From Lachnospiraceae bacterium (GTDB taxonomy: Bacteria > Bacillota > Clostridia > Lachnospirales > Lachnospiraceae), in NCBI GenBank assembly GCA_017621815.1, contig JAGASK010000013.1, forward strand, positions 124,001-188,000: a stretch of 64,000 nucleotides of DNA, given 5' to 3'. The position numbers were made by a program, and so were the translations under genes. The notes under the pieces were generated by a model, which was given only the letters and a program-made list of their open reading frames with translations, was not told the DNA's origin and searched no databases. This document shows positions 42,957 to 51,607 of the stretch, in pieces. Position 1 is the stretch's first letter. The number at the start of each line of letters is the position of its first letter.

Positions 42957-44578
42957 ATGCATTTTAATAAAATAAAATATAGAAGAACGCTTATGTCTTT
43001 ATTGTTAGCCGGCAGTATGGTTATGGGACTGGCAGGATGTTCAAATTCAGCAGATAAAAATGAAACAGAAAATAATTCACAGGTAATGGAAAAAGAACAG
43101 GAAGAGGATAACGGTGCAGCTGTAGCTTCAGAAGCTTCAGAAGAAAGACCGACTTTAACAATGTGGTCTACCTGGAGATGCAATGAGCAGGTAAGTGATC
43201 CGGGAGATACGGCATTTTATCAGGCGATAGAGGAGGCATGCAATGTTAATCTGAAATTTGTGGATAGTTCAGGCGGTAAGGATTCATTATCAATATTGAT
43301 GGGAACAGATGATTTACCGGATATCATATATGAATGGGATGGAAATGTACCGGGAGGCGTTCAGAAAGCATTGGCGGATGGTTCTATTATTGCCCTGAAT
43401 GATTTGATGGATGCAGGATATCTTCCTAATTTTAAGAGTTATCTTGAGTCCGATCCTGAAGTGGATAAGTTATGTAGAAATGATGACGGTCTTTATGCAT
43501 GGACGCCGATGATCCGCCTTGCAGATTCTCCATTGGTTTTTAGCGGAAATATGATAAGACAGGACTGGCTGGATGAGCTTGGACTGGAAATACCTACTAC
43601 AGTTGAAGAGATGGAACAGGTACTGCTGGCATTTAAGGAAAAGAAGGGATGTGATGCAGGTTATTCCGTAGCATATAAGGATTACAGCAAATTTGTAATG
43701 TCTTATGGCATCTGCGAAAATTTTTATGTAGAAAATGATAAGGTAAAATATGGATTTATCGAGCCTTCTTATAAGGACTTTCTGACAACATTCAACCGCT
43801 GGTATGAGAATGGTATTCTGGATCCCGATGCATTTGCACAGGATATTGATGCATTTTATGCTAAAATCGCTTCAGAAAAGACTGGACTGGTATGGGGAAA
43901 TACAGGTGGGGAGCTTGGAAAGATCGAAACAATGAAAGCAGATAACCCGAATATGAATTTTGTACCGATTCCGTATCCTACTTTAAAGGAAGGAGAAGAT
44001 TTTCCGGTTGATGTCAGCAATTACCGTGTGAACAATGTGGGAATGATGATTTCTGCAACCTGTGAAAATCCGGAGGCTGCGGCAAGGGTACTTGACTATG
44101 TATATGGTGAGGAAGGACATGTGCTTGCAAATTTCGGACAGGAAGGCATTTCTTATGAAATGAAAGATGGAGAACCTGTATTTACAGAACTTATTACAAA
44201 TAATCCGAATGGATTGAGCATTCAGCAGGCATTGTCTTTCTATGCAGGCAGCAACAATAAACCGTTCCTTTGTGACAGGAGAATGATGATGCAGACATAT
44301 GCGCTGCAGGTACAAAAGGATTCACTTGATGTATGGTCAACACCAATGCCAAAATAAAGCAAATGCCACCGGTAACAATGACAGCAGAGGAGGCTCAGGA
44401 GTTTAACCAGATTATGACGGATATCAACACGTATACAGATGAAATGAAGTTAAAATTTATTATGGGAACAGAGAGTCTTGATAATTACTCAGTATTTGTT
44501 GATAATATTTCAAAAATGAATATAGAAAGAGCAATCGAGCTGCAGCAGACTGCTTATGATAGGTACCTTAACCGTTAG
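42957..44578 (+). pseudogene. Extracellular solute-binding protein (LplA-like), frameshifted near the 3' end
   Basis: The first frame (42957-44357, 466 residues) has a lipoprotein signal (LLLAGSMVMGLAGCSNS) and a full ABC solute-binding fold (EERPTLTMWSTWRCNEQVSD, DDLPDIIYEWDGNVPGGVQK). It then stops early after LDVWSTPMPK. The missing C-terminus continues in the -1 frame to 44578 (TNAKIKQMPPVTMTAEEAQE ... AIELQQTAYDRYLNR). One inserted base near 44337-44345 would restore a single ~540-residue protein reading VWSNTNAKIKQMPP. The cause may be a real mutation, a sequencing error or -1 slippage at the AAAA just before the TAA. The truncated form lacks the last ~75 residues and could still bind ligand. 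Confidence 0.8.
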
Positions 44579-44665
44579 TAAAAAGAGAAATGTGTCCGGC
44601 GGTTCCTTGCCGGGCACATTTCTTTTTGAATATGCAGATGCTGAAAAATGAAGAGGAAAGTAATT

Positions 44666-45607
44666 ATGAAGGTTAAAAAGATTAAGGTTCACAAAAACTC
44701 GTTTGGTTATAGGCTTCGGAAGGATCTGATAAGGAATAAGGGGCTTTATCTGATGCTGCTGCCGGTAATAATGTATTATTTAGTATTTTGCTATTATCCC
44801 ATGTATGGTGCCCAGATTGCTTTTAAGGATTTTGTGCCGAAGCTTGGAATCGAGGGAAGTCCGTTTGTAGGCTTCAAGCATTTTGAAGCATTTTTCGACA
44901 GCATTTATTTTGCCAGATTAATCCGCAATACATTGTCTATTAATTTTTTCTGTTTAATATTTGCATTTCCGGCACCGATTTTTCTTGCCGTTATGCTTAA
45001 TGAAGTGCGTCAGATACGATTTAAAAAGCTGGTACAGACAATCAGTTACCTGCCGCATTTTATTTCAACTGTTGTCATAGCCGGCATGATTTTGGAATTT
45101 ACATCTACAGATGGCTTTATTACCACAATTGCAACATGGTTTGGGCTGCCGAAACAAAATTTGATGTATAATCCGGATTTGTTTCAGCCGATTTATGTGC
45201 TCAGTGAAATATGGCAGGGAATCGGGTGGGGCTCCATTATTTACATAGCCGGTATAGCAGGAATCAATGGTGAATTGTATGAAGCGGCAAGAATTGACGG
45301 AGCCGGCAAAATCAAACAGATTTTTCATGTGACGTTGCCCGGGATTAAACCATTGATTGTTACCATGTTTATTTTGAAGGTCGGAAATATGATGAGCCTT
45401 GGATTTGAGAAAATAATTTTGCTTTATAACTCGTCCATTTACGAAACATCGGACGTTATTTCGACCTATGTGTATCGGAAGGGGCTTGTGGATATGAATT
45501 ACAGTTTTAGTACAGCGGTTGGTTTGTTTAATTCTGTAATCAATCTGATTCTGTTATGCATAGCAAATAAACTCAGTAAAAAATATACAGAGAGCAGCCT
45601 GTGGTAG
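44666..45607 (+). CDS. Sugar ABC transporter permease, LplB type
   Basis: ATG 44666 (GAGGAAAG upstream) gives 313 residues; an in-frame ATG at 44648 has no RBS. About six membrane helices include LMLLPVIMYYLVFCYYPMYG near the N-terminus. The EAA loop that contacts the ATPase is ELYEAARIDGAGKIKQIFHV. This matches LplB/YtmP-type permeases for oligosaccharides. It would form a heterodimer with the next gene product. No ATPase gene is present, so a shared MsmX-type ATPase elsewhere is expected. Confidence 0.92.
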   Translation: MKVKKIKVHKNSFGYRLRKDLIRNKGLYLMLLPVIMYYLVFCYYPMYGAQIAFKDFVPKLGIEGSPFVGFKHFEAFFDSIYFARLIRNTLSINFFCLIFAFPAPIFLAVMLNEVRQIRFKKLVQTISYLPHFISTVVIAGMILEFTSTDGFITTIATWFGLPKQNLMYNPDLFQPIYVLSEIWQGIGWGSIIYIAGIAGINGELYEAARIDGAGKIKQIFHVTLPGIKPLIVTMFILKVGNMMSLGFEKIILLYNSSIYETSDVISTYVYRKGLVDMNYSFSTAVGLFNSVINLILLCIANKLSKKYTESSLW

Positions 45608-46504
45608 ATGGCTGCAGAAAGGCAGGAAAAAGTTATGTTAAAGCCTGGTAAAGCAGAACGTGTCGGTTCTGCAATCAATATTGCGGTTTTGTGTATATTG
45701 ACATTTATTACCCTGTATCCTTTTGCCTATGTTGTTTTTGCATCTTTCAGTGACCCGGTTGCGTTCATGAAGCATGAAGGGATGCTGCTGTCGCCTGTAT
45801 CCTTTTCTCTGAAAGCATACAGACAGGTTTTTACAAATCCTACAATTTATGTCGGATATGCTAATACAATTTTTTATGTTGCAGTGGGAACACTTGTAAA
45901 TATTCTTATGACGACAACTGCAGCATATGTATTATCGCGAAAGCAGCTTCTTTTGCGGCGTCCTATCTTGTTAATGTTTATATTTACGATGTACTTTAAC
46001 GGAGGTCTGATTCCGAATTATCTTTTGATACAGAAGCTTGGTCTGATCAACAACAGATTGTCTTTAATTATTCCGGTTGCAGTCAGTACGTATAATCTTT
46101 TGATTATGATATCCGGGTTTGAAAGTATTCCGGTTGCACTGGAGGAATCGGCACGAATTGATGGGGCAAATGACTTAACGATCCTTTTCAGGGTAATTTT
46201 TCCATTGGCAAAACCGACAATTATGGTTATTATGCTGTATTATGCTGTGGGTCATTGGAATTCATGGTTTAATGCAATGATTTATCTGCGTGATAGTGCC
46301 AAAATGCCGCTTCAGATTTTTTTGAGGGATATTCTTACCAGAAATCAAATGGGCGCTATGAATGCAGGATCTGATATAGAAGATATTGGAATTACCATAA
46401 AATATGCTACAATAATAGTGTCAACTTTACCCATTTTATGTATTTATCCATTCATACAAAAGCATTTTGTAAAAGGGGTAATGATTGGAGCAGTAAAAGA
46501 ATGA
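45608..46504 (+). CDS. Sugar ABC transporter permease, LplC type
   Basis: The 298-residue protein begins at ATG 45608 directly after the preceding stop; ATG 45635 with GCAGGAAAAA upstream is an equally good start. Six helices and the EAA loop EESARIDGANDLTILFRVIF place it in the LplC/MalG-type permeases. GGLIPNYLLIQKLGLINNRL is typical of this subfamily. Works with the LplB-like protein and the solute-binding protein. Confidence 0.92.
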   Translation: MAAERQEKVMLKPGKAERVGSAINIAVLCILTFITLYPFAYVVFASFSDPVAFMKHEGMLLSPVSFSLKAYRQVFTNPTIYVGYANTIFYVAVGTLVNILMTTTAAYVLSRKQLLLRRPILLMFIFTMYFNGGLIPNYLLIQKLGLINNRLSLIIPVAVSTYNLLIMISGFESIPVALEESARIDGANDLTILFRVIFPLAKPTIMVIMLYYAVGHWNSWFNAMIYLRDSAKMPLQIFLRDILTRNQMGAMNAGSDIEDIGITIKYATIIVSTLPILCIYPFIQKHFVKGVMIGAVKE

Positions 46505-46519
46505 TCAAAGGAGGTTTTT

Positions 46520-48169
46520 ATGGAACGGTTATTTCAAACACATAAGGTCAGAAAAACAACGGAATTAGACGGGATATGGCAGTTTTATATGGCGGAGCAT
46601 CCGGAGGATATCAGGCAGGTGTTAATACCAAGCTGTCTTGAAACTTATCCCGGGCTTGAAAATTATGCAGGAAGGTATACATACAGGCGGGATGTGACGG
46701 TGGAATGTGATGGAACGGTACGTCTGGTATTTAAAGGAGTGGGGCACACTGCGGATATCTACTGGGATGAAAAAAAGGTGGGATGTCATTATAATGCATT
46801 TACGCCTTTTGCCCTTGTGCTTGAAGATGTGGCAGCAGGGGTTCACAGCATTCGTGTGGAAGGAGATAACTCTGTACATAAAGATTCTGCACTGCATGTA
46901 GCTAATGACTACTATAATTATGGAGGAATTATCCGGCCGGTTATTCTGGAAGAGCTCCGGCCGGTATATATTGAACAGGTTCATTTCATACCGGAATTTT
47001 GCCAGGACATATGGAATGCACATATTAAGGTATTTTTTCACAATCTTGACTGTCAGGCTAAAATACGCCTTTGTATCAGCCTTGACGGAGAACAGGTATT
47101 GTCAGGTGAATATACTATTAATCCGGGGAAGAGTCATATAGAAGAGACAGTGCAGGTAAAGGATGCGCAAGCCTACGAGCCTGATGCGCCCCGCCTGTAT
47201 ACAATGACGGCAATGCTTTACGCAGAAGGGCAGTGTATTGATGACCTGACAGACAGGGTGGGCTTCCGTACAGTGTCCATTGAGGGAAAAGATATTCTGA
47301 TGAACGGAAAGAAGCTGCAGATAAAGGGATTCAACAGACATGAAGATCATGGAATCTTCGGCTGTGCGATGCCGGTGGAAGCAATGGATTATGATCTGAG
47401 GCTGTTTAAGGATATGGGTGCAAATGCCGTAAGAACCAGTCATTATCCGAATGACGAGCGTTTTTTGGATTTGTGTGATGAGTACGGGATTCTTGTATGG
47501 GAAGAAAGTCACGCAAGGGGGCTTTCTGAAGAGCAGATGCGTCATCCGAATTTCAGAAAACAGAGTCTTTGCTGTATTGATGAAATGCTGTTTTCGCATA
47601 TCAATCATCCGGCAATATTCACTTGGGGAATATTGAATGAATGTGCAAGCAATACGGAATATGGGAGGGAAATATATACTGAACAATTAAATCGTATCCG
47701 TTCATGGGATACCTCACGTCCTCTGACTTTTGCCAGCTGTATGATAAAAAGCGATATCTGTCTGGATTTGCCGGATATCGTGTCATTAAATATCTATCCG
47801 CTGTGGTATCATGATGCGGAACCGGAAGAATATCTGAAGGAAGTTTATCATTGGATACAGGAGACTCCGGGAAATGGGAAACCTTTTCTGGTAAGCGAGA
47901 TAGGCGCAGGAGCAATACCGGGATATATTACACACAATGATGTGAGGTGGTCAGAAAACAGACAAGCGGAAATTTTGGAACGGCAGCTGTCGGCGGTGCT
48001 TGGATTTGCAGATGCATCCGGGGTATTTATATGGCAGTTCTGCGACTGCCGGGTACCCGACAGCGGTTTTTACGGAAGACCCCGCTGCATGAATAATAAA
48101 GGGGTTGTAGATGAATACCGCCGTCGTAAACTTGCTTATGATACGGTGAAACGGAAGTTTACCTGTTGA
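46520..48169 (+). CDS. Glycoside hydrolase family 2, beta-glucuronidase-like
   Basis: The 549-residue cytosolic enzyme starts at ATG 46520 behind AAAGGAGG. An N-terminal GH2 sugar-binding domain and an Ig-like domain precede the TIM barrel, which opens with LQIKGFNRHEDHG. Acid/base Glu is in TWGILNECAS and nucleophile Glu in PFLVSEIGAGAIPG. A C-terminal CMNNKGVVDEYRRRKLAY contains an NxK motif, which in beta-glucuronidases contacts the glucuronate carboxylate. Absence of a signal peptide fits hydrolysis after import by the adjacent ABC transporter. Specificity for glucuronides is inferred from the NxK motif; galactosidase activity is not excluded. Confidence 0.88.
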   Translation: MERLFQTHKVRKTTELDGIWQFYMAEHPEDIRQVLIPSCLETYPGLENYAGRYTYRRDVTVECDGTVRLVFKGVGHTADIYWDEKKVGCHYNAFTPFALVLEDVAAGVHSIRVEGDNSVHKDSALHVANDYYNYGGIIRPVILEELRPVYIEQVHFIPEFCQDIWNAHIKVFFHNLDCQAKIRLCISLDGEQVLSGEYTINPGKSHIEETVQVKDAQAYEPDAPRLYTMTAMLYAEGQCIDDLTDRVGFRTVSIEGKDILMNGKKLQIKGFNRHEDHGIFGCAMPVEAMDYDLRLFKDMGANAVRTSHYPNDERFLDLCDEYGILVWEESHARGLSEEQMRHPNFRKQSLCCIDEMLFSHINHPAIFTWGILNECASNTEYGREIYTEQLNRIRSWDTSRPLTFASCMIKSDICLDLPDIVSLNIYPLWYHDAEPEEYLKEVYHWIQETPGNGKPFLVSEIGAGAIPGYITHNDVRWSENRQAEILERQLSAVLGFADASGVFIWQFCDCRVPDSGFYGRPRCMNNKGVVDEYRRRKLAYDTVKRKFTC

Positions 48170-48186
48170 TAAAAAGTAGAGATATC

Positions 48187-48240
48187 AGAAACCGCTTTAA
48201 AAGCAGATAAATAATCTGCCTTTGAAGCGGTTTCTTTATA
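48187..48240. terminator. Terminator between the GH2 and DUF975 genes
   Basis: A 22-bp stem (48187-48208 with 48214-48235, loop AAATA, two G-U pairs) between convergent genes. It shares its loop and inner stem with the terminator at 40312-40354. Confidence 0.8.
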
Positions 48241-48261
48241 ACAATGGAATTAATTGTTGTT

Positions 48262-49035
48262 TTATAAATATGGATTATAAGTATTGCTGTCTGAAGGCTG
48301 GTTATAAGCATTCCGGCTGCCATTGCCCCAGATTTTCTGTTTCAATACTTCATAGAGCTGGGCATTTGTAAGATTCTGGTAAGGGTTTACATAGAAAATA
48401 TTTAAAATGCAGCAGGTAAATAGTCCAAGTAAATTCCAGCCTAAAAAGGATAAATCCAGAACAAAAGCATTTCCCTTATCCCCATCCATCATTTTTTTAG
48501 TAAGGGAAAAGGCTTCCTCCATGGGCATATCAGGATTTTCGGCAAGAAGATAGGGTATCATACGATATTCGTAGCTTTTTATAATGCCCGGTATAATAAG
48601 GAGCAATGTCCATAAAAAAGTATACAGGTTTTTGAAAAACATGATTTTTACAATGTTCAGATAAGAATGTGAAAATGCAAAAACAACTTCATTGATAGTG
48701 GCAGGTGCTTTTCCGCACAGAATAAAGTAACGCTGGCAGCCCACAATCAACGGATTAAATACAAAAACAGAAAGTGCAAGTGCAATTACCCACATTATTA
48801 CCACAACAATCAGCACAACTGACAAGATAGCCAAAAAAGCGGCAAGTGCTTCCGGGTCTTTAAAAATATTATAATATTTGTTATCGGAAGCAGTGGAAGA
48901 TGAACTTGATGCTGAGGCAGACCCGCCTCCGCTTCCTCCGATAAAAGCTAAAATTAAGGAAACAAGTACTGCTTTCCAGTAATTCCGGTTTAAAATTTCT
49001 TTTGCACGTGCTTTTAGTTCACTTCGTGACCACAT
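48262..49035 (-). CDS. DUF975 family membrane protein
   Basis: The 257-residue protein starts MWSRSELKARAKEILNRNYW, the conserved DUF975 opening, and has about five membrane helices with a Ser/Gly-rich loop near residue 40. The family motif PGIIKSYEYRMIPYLLAENP lies near residue 165, followed by EEAFSLTKKMMDGDKGNAF. Function unknown. On the minus strand TTGACA-18-TATAGT lies upstream (49099 down to 49071). The -35 is embedded in a TTGATTGTCAA palindrome resembling the FabT-like boxes of the neighbouring operon. Confidence 0.88.
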   Translation of the reverse strand: MWSRSELKARAKEILNRNYWKAVLVSLILAFIGGSGGGSASASSSSSTASDNKYYNIFKDPEALAAFLAILSVVLIVVVIMWVIALALSVFVFNPLIVGCQRYFILCGKAPATINEVVFAFSHSYLNIVKIMFFKNLYTFLWTLLLIIPGIIKSYEYRMIPYLLAENPDMPMEEAFSLTKKMMDGDKGNAFVLDLSFLGWNLLGLFTCCILNIFYVNPYQNLTNAQLYEVLKQKIWGNGSRNAYNQPSDSNTYNPYL

Positions 49036-49134
49036 AAATCATTCCCTCCTGAGATTGCATATTAATAATACTATATTAAAATAGTAGCTTGATTGTCAAC
49101 TATAACTCTTTTTTGAGCGGCGTAAGCACATTGT

Positions 49135-49174
49135 TGCATTAATGATGCATTAAGGTGCATTAATTTTGCATTAA
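49135..49174. repeat. Four TGCATTAA repeats at 10-11 bp spacing
   Basis: TGCATTAA begins at 49135, 49146, 49156 and 49167, so copies lie on one face of the helix. The array sits between the divergent DUF975 and tRNA-Pro promoters and is followed by a long T/A tract. It may be a regulator-binding array or an AT-rich upstream element for the tRNA promoter. Confidence 0.6.
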
Positions 49175-49203
49175 TTTTATTTTTTTTTTTTTGAAAAAAG
49201 TAC

Positions 49204-49232
49204 TTGATTTTTTAATTTAATGCATATATAAT
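49204..49232 (+). promoter_or_regulatory. tRNA-Pro promoter
   Basis: TTGATT (49204-49209), a 17-base spacer and TATAAT (49227-49232), 13 bases before the tRNA. Confidence 0.75.
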
Positions 49233-49245
49233 ATAACTTGCGTTT

Positions 49246-49318
49246 CGGGGTGTGGCTCAGGTGGTAGAGCGCTACTTTAGGGAAGTAGAGGCCGCAAGTT
49301 CAAGTCTTGTCACTCCGA
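49246..49318 (+). tRNA. tRNA-Pro, anticodon AGG
   Basis: The 73 bases fold as a full cloverleaf: acceptor CGGGGTG/CACTCCG, D-arm GCTC...GAGC with GG in the loop, anticodon arm CTACT-TTAGGGA-AGTAG, and T-arm GCAAG-TTCAAGT-CTTGT. The anticodon is AGG with G37, and identity elements match tRNA-Pro. An A34 proline tRNA is uncommon in bacteria. The 3' CCA is not encoded (ACTG follows). A terminator follows at once. Confidence 0.88.
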
Positions 49319-49327
49319 CTGAGCAGA

Positions 49328-49364
49328 AAGCAATTATTTCAGTTAATGAAATAGTTGCTTTTTT
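49328..49364 (+). terminator. Terminator of the tRNA gene
   Basis: AGCAATTATTTCA/TGAAATAGTTGCT stem with loop GTTA followed by seven T's. Confidence 0.85.
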
Positions 49365-49389
49365 TATGCCAATTTTTTCATAAATAGTG

Positions 49390-49418
49390 TTGACAAAATT
49401 TACTAACAGGTATATAGT
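49390..49418 (+). promoter_or_regulatory. Promoter of the fatty-acid synthesis operon
   Basis: TTGACA (49390-49395), a 17-base spacer and TATAGT (49413-49418), close to consensus. The first palindromic box begins at the last base of the -10. Confidence 0.8.
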
Positions 49419-49462
49419 TTGATAGTCAAAAGGTTTGATAATCAAAATATTTGACAGTCAAA
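49418..49462 (+). promoter_or_regulatory. Three FabT-like operator boxes
   Basis: TTTGATAGTCAAA (49418), TTTGATAATCAAA (49434) and TTTGACAGTCAAA (49450) are 13-bp palindromes at exactly 16-bp intervals, lying across the start site. They match the TTTGATTATCAAA core recognised by the MarR-type repressor FabT of streptococci. A MarR gene closes this operon, so feedback repression by long-chain acyl-ACP is the likely scheme. Confidence 0.8.
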
Positions 49463-49518
49463 CAGTTTACGGACAATGGAAAATAAAAAGATTAAATGGA
49501 AAAGTAAGGAGAAAAACA

Positions 49519-49752
49519 ATGTTAGAAAAGGTAGCAGCACTTTTAAAGGAACAATTAGATTTGGACAATGTGGAGATTAAAGCAGAATCTTCATTTAAGG
49601 AAGATTTAGAAGTCGATTCTCTCGATTTGTTTGAACTGGTTATGGCTCTTGAGGATGAATTCGGGGTTGAGATTCCTTCTGAAGATTTGGAACAGCTGAC
49701 CACGGTAGGTGCGGTTGTGGAATATTTGAAGAATAAAGGAGTGGAAGAGTGA
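49519..49752 (+). CDS. acpP: Acyl carrier protein
   Basis: The 77-residue acidic protein starts at ATG 49519 behind AAGGAG; the open frame upstream crosses the operator boxes and is not coding. It has the phosphopantetheine site DSLDLFELVMALEDEFGVEI with Ser at about residue 36. It carries growing acyl chains for all the following Fab enzymes. Its stop overlaps the GTG of fabK. Confidence 0.96.
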   Translation: MLEKVAALLKEQLDLDNVEIKAESSFKEDLEVDSLDLFELVMALEDEFGVEIPSEDLEQLTTVGAVVEYLKNKGVEE

Positions 49753-50693
49753 AAAGCAGAATAACAGAGCTTTTGGAAATAAAATATCCTGTCATTCAGG
49801 GAGGAATGGCATGGGTGGCAGAGCATCATCTGGCAGCGGCGGTTTCCGAGGCAGGCGGTCTTGGAATTATAGGAGCGGCCAGCGCCCCTGCAGAAGTAGT
49901 ACGGGAAGAAATCAGAAAAGCCAGGGAGCTGACAGAGAAGCCCATCGGAGTAAATATTATGCTGATGAATCCCAATGCGCCGGAAGTAGTCAAAGTAGTG
50001 ATTGAAGAAGGAGTCAAGGTGGTAACCACCGGAGCCGGAAATCCTGCCAGGTATATGAAAGATTTTAAAGCGGCAGGCATTAAGGTAATACCTGTTGTGG
50101 CAAGCGTGGCAATGGCGAAGCTGATGGAGCGTGCCGGAGCCGATGCTGTAGTGGCAGAGGGAATGGAATCGGGAGGACATATCGGAAGTGAAACTACCAT
50201 GTGCCTTGTTCCCCAGGTAGTAAATGCGGTAAACATACCTGTCATTGCGGCAGGCGGAATCGGAGACGGCAGAGGTGTTGCCGCAGCATTCCTTCTGGGT
50301 GCCGAAGCAGTGCAGATGGGAACCAGATTTATCGTGGCAAAGGAATCCATCGTACATCCCAATTATAAAGAAAAGGTAATAAAGGCAAAGGATATTGATT
50401 CAGAAATTACCGGAACCAGTACAGGACATCCGGTACGTCAGATTCGCAATCAGATGACCAGAGAATATTTGAGGCTGGAAAAAGAAGGCGCAGGGCTGGA
50501 GGAACTGGAATATCTGACATTGGGTTCACTGAGAAAAGCTGTCATAGAAGGTGATACTGTAAACGGCACTTTGATGGCGGGACAGATTGCGGGACTTGTA
50601 TCTAAGGAGCAAAGCTGTCTTGAAATCATTGAGGAATTAATGCAGGAAGCGGAAGCTGTAATGAAGAGAGGGTATGAAGCATGGGCAAAATAG
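49749..50693 (+). CDS. fabK: Enoyl-ACP reductase II (FMN-dependent)
   Basis: GTG 49749 overlaps the acpP stop. The 314-residue TIM-barrel flavoprotein has the 2-nitropropane dioxygenase/FabK pattern: YPVIQGGMAWVAEHHLAAAV, PIGVNIMLMNPNAPEV, GADAVVAEGMESGGHIG and PVIAAGGIGDGRGVAAAFLL. It reduces trans-2-enoyl-ACP in the last elongation step and replaces FabI, which explains natural triclosan resistance in such organisms. Overlap with fabD suggests coupled translation. Confidence 0.95.
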   Translation: MKSRITELLEIKYPVIQGGMAWVAEHHLAAAVSEAGGLGIIGAASAPAEVVREEIRKARELTEKPIGVNIMLMNPNAPEVVKVVIEEGVKVVTTGAGNPARYMKDFKAAGIKVIPVVASVAMAKLMERAGADAVVAEGMESGGHIGSETTMCLVPQVVNAVNIPVIAAGGIGDGRGVAAAFLLGAEAVQMGTRFIVAKESIVHPNYKEKVIKAKDIDSEITGTSTGHPVRQIRNQMTREYLRLEKEGAGLEELEYLTLGSLRKAVIEGDTVNGTLMAGQIAGLVSKEQSCLEIIEELMQEAEAVMKRGYEAWAK

Positions 50694-51607
50694 CATTTAT
50701 ATTTCCGGGACAGGGATCCCAGTACATAGGAATGGGTAAGGATTTTTATGAAAAGGAGCCGGTTTCCAAAGCCGTTTTTGACAAGGCTTCTGAAGTGACA
50801 GGACTTGATATCCCTGCACTTTGCTTTGAAGAAAATGATAAGCTGAATATTACCGAATATACGCAGATTGCCATGCTGGCAGATGAAATTGCCCTTTGCA
50901 GGGCGCTTGAAGTAAGAGGCATTTATCCTGATGTGACCGCAGGATTAAGCCTTGGTGAATACGGTGCGATTACAGCTGCGGGAATTATCAGTGAAGAAGA
51001 TGCTTTCAGAATCATTCGTAAGAGAGGCATTTACATGCAGGAGGCAGTTCCCACAGGCGGTGCAATGTCAGCCGTTCTCGGCATAGGCAATGATGTCATA
51101 GAAAAGATTTGCGAAGAGACAGAAGGAACCGTATCCATAGCTAATTATAATTGTCCCGGACAGACAGTGATTACCGGGGAAGCAGCCGCAGTGGAAAAAG
51201 CAGGAGAAGCATTGAAGGAAGCGGGGGCAAAACGTGTGGTGCCGTTAAAAGTCAGCGGACCCTTCCATTCATCAATGCTGATTCCGGCAGGAGAGAAGCT
51301 GGAAAAGGTATTAGAAGGCATAGAGCTTAAGGATTTTACGGTTCCTTATGTATCCAATCTCATGGCTGACTATGTTACCTCAACGAAAGAAATCAAGTTT
51401 CTTTTGAAAATGCAGATATCTTCTCCCGTAAAATGGCAGCAGTCTGTGGAAAAAATGATTACAGAAGGAGTTGACACCTTTGTGGAAATAGGACCGGGAA
51501 AGACACTGAGCAGCTTTGTTAAAAAAATTAATAAAGAAGTAAAGGTATTCAATGTTGACAAATATGAAGACCTTGAAAAGTGTGTGGAGGGACTTGCCAA
51601 TGCTTAA
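50681..51607 (+). CDS. fabD: Malonyl-CoA:ACP transacylase
   Basis: The 308-residue enzyme loads malonate onto ACP. Motifs: FIFPGQGSQYIGMGKDFYE at the N-terminus, nucleophile Ser in AGLSLGEYGA (about residue 90), active-site His in GPFHSSML (about 200) and the Gln in the GQGSQ loop. Length is standard. It overlaps fabK by 13 bp and fabG by 8 bp. Confidence 0.96.
   Translation: MGKIAFIFPGQGSQYIGMGKDFYEKEPVSKAVFDKASEVTGLDIPALCFEENDKLNITEYTQIAMLADEIALCRALEVRGIYPDVTAGLSLGEYGAITAAGIISEEDAFRIIRKRGIYMQEAVPTGGAMSAVLGIGNDVIEKICEETEGTVSIANYNCPGQTVITGEAAAVEKAGEALKEAGAKRVVPLKVSGPFHSSMLIPAGEKLEKVLEGIELKDFTVPYVSNLMADYVTSTKEIKFLLKMQISSPVKWQQSVEKMITEGVDTFVEIGPGKTLSSFVKKINKEVKVFNVDKYEDLEKCVEGLANA

Noticed and set aside
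49467-50357. 296-residue minus-strand frame across acpP-fabK
   Set aside because: It is antisense to two certain genes and has shadow composition.
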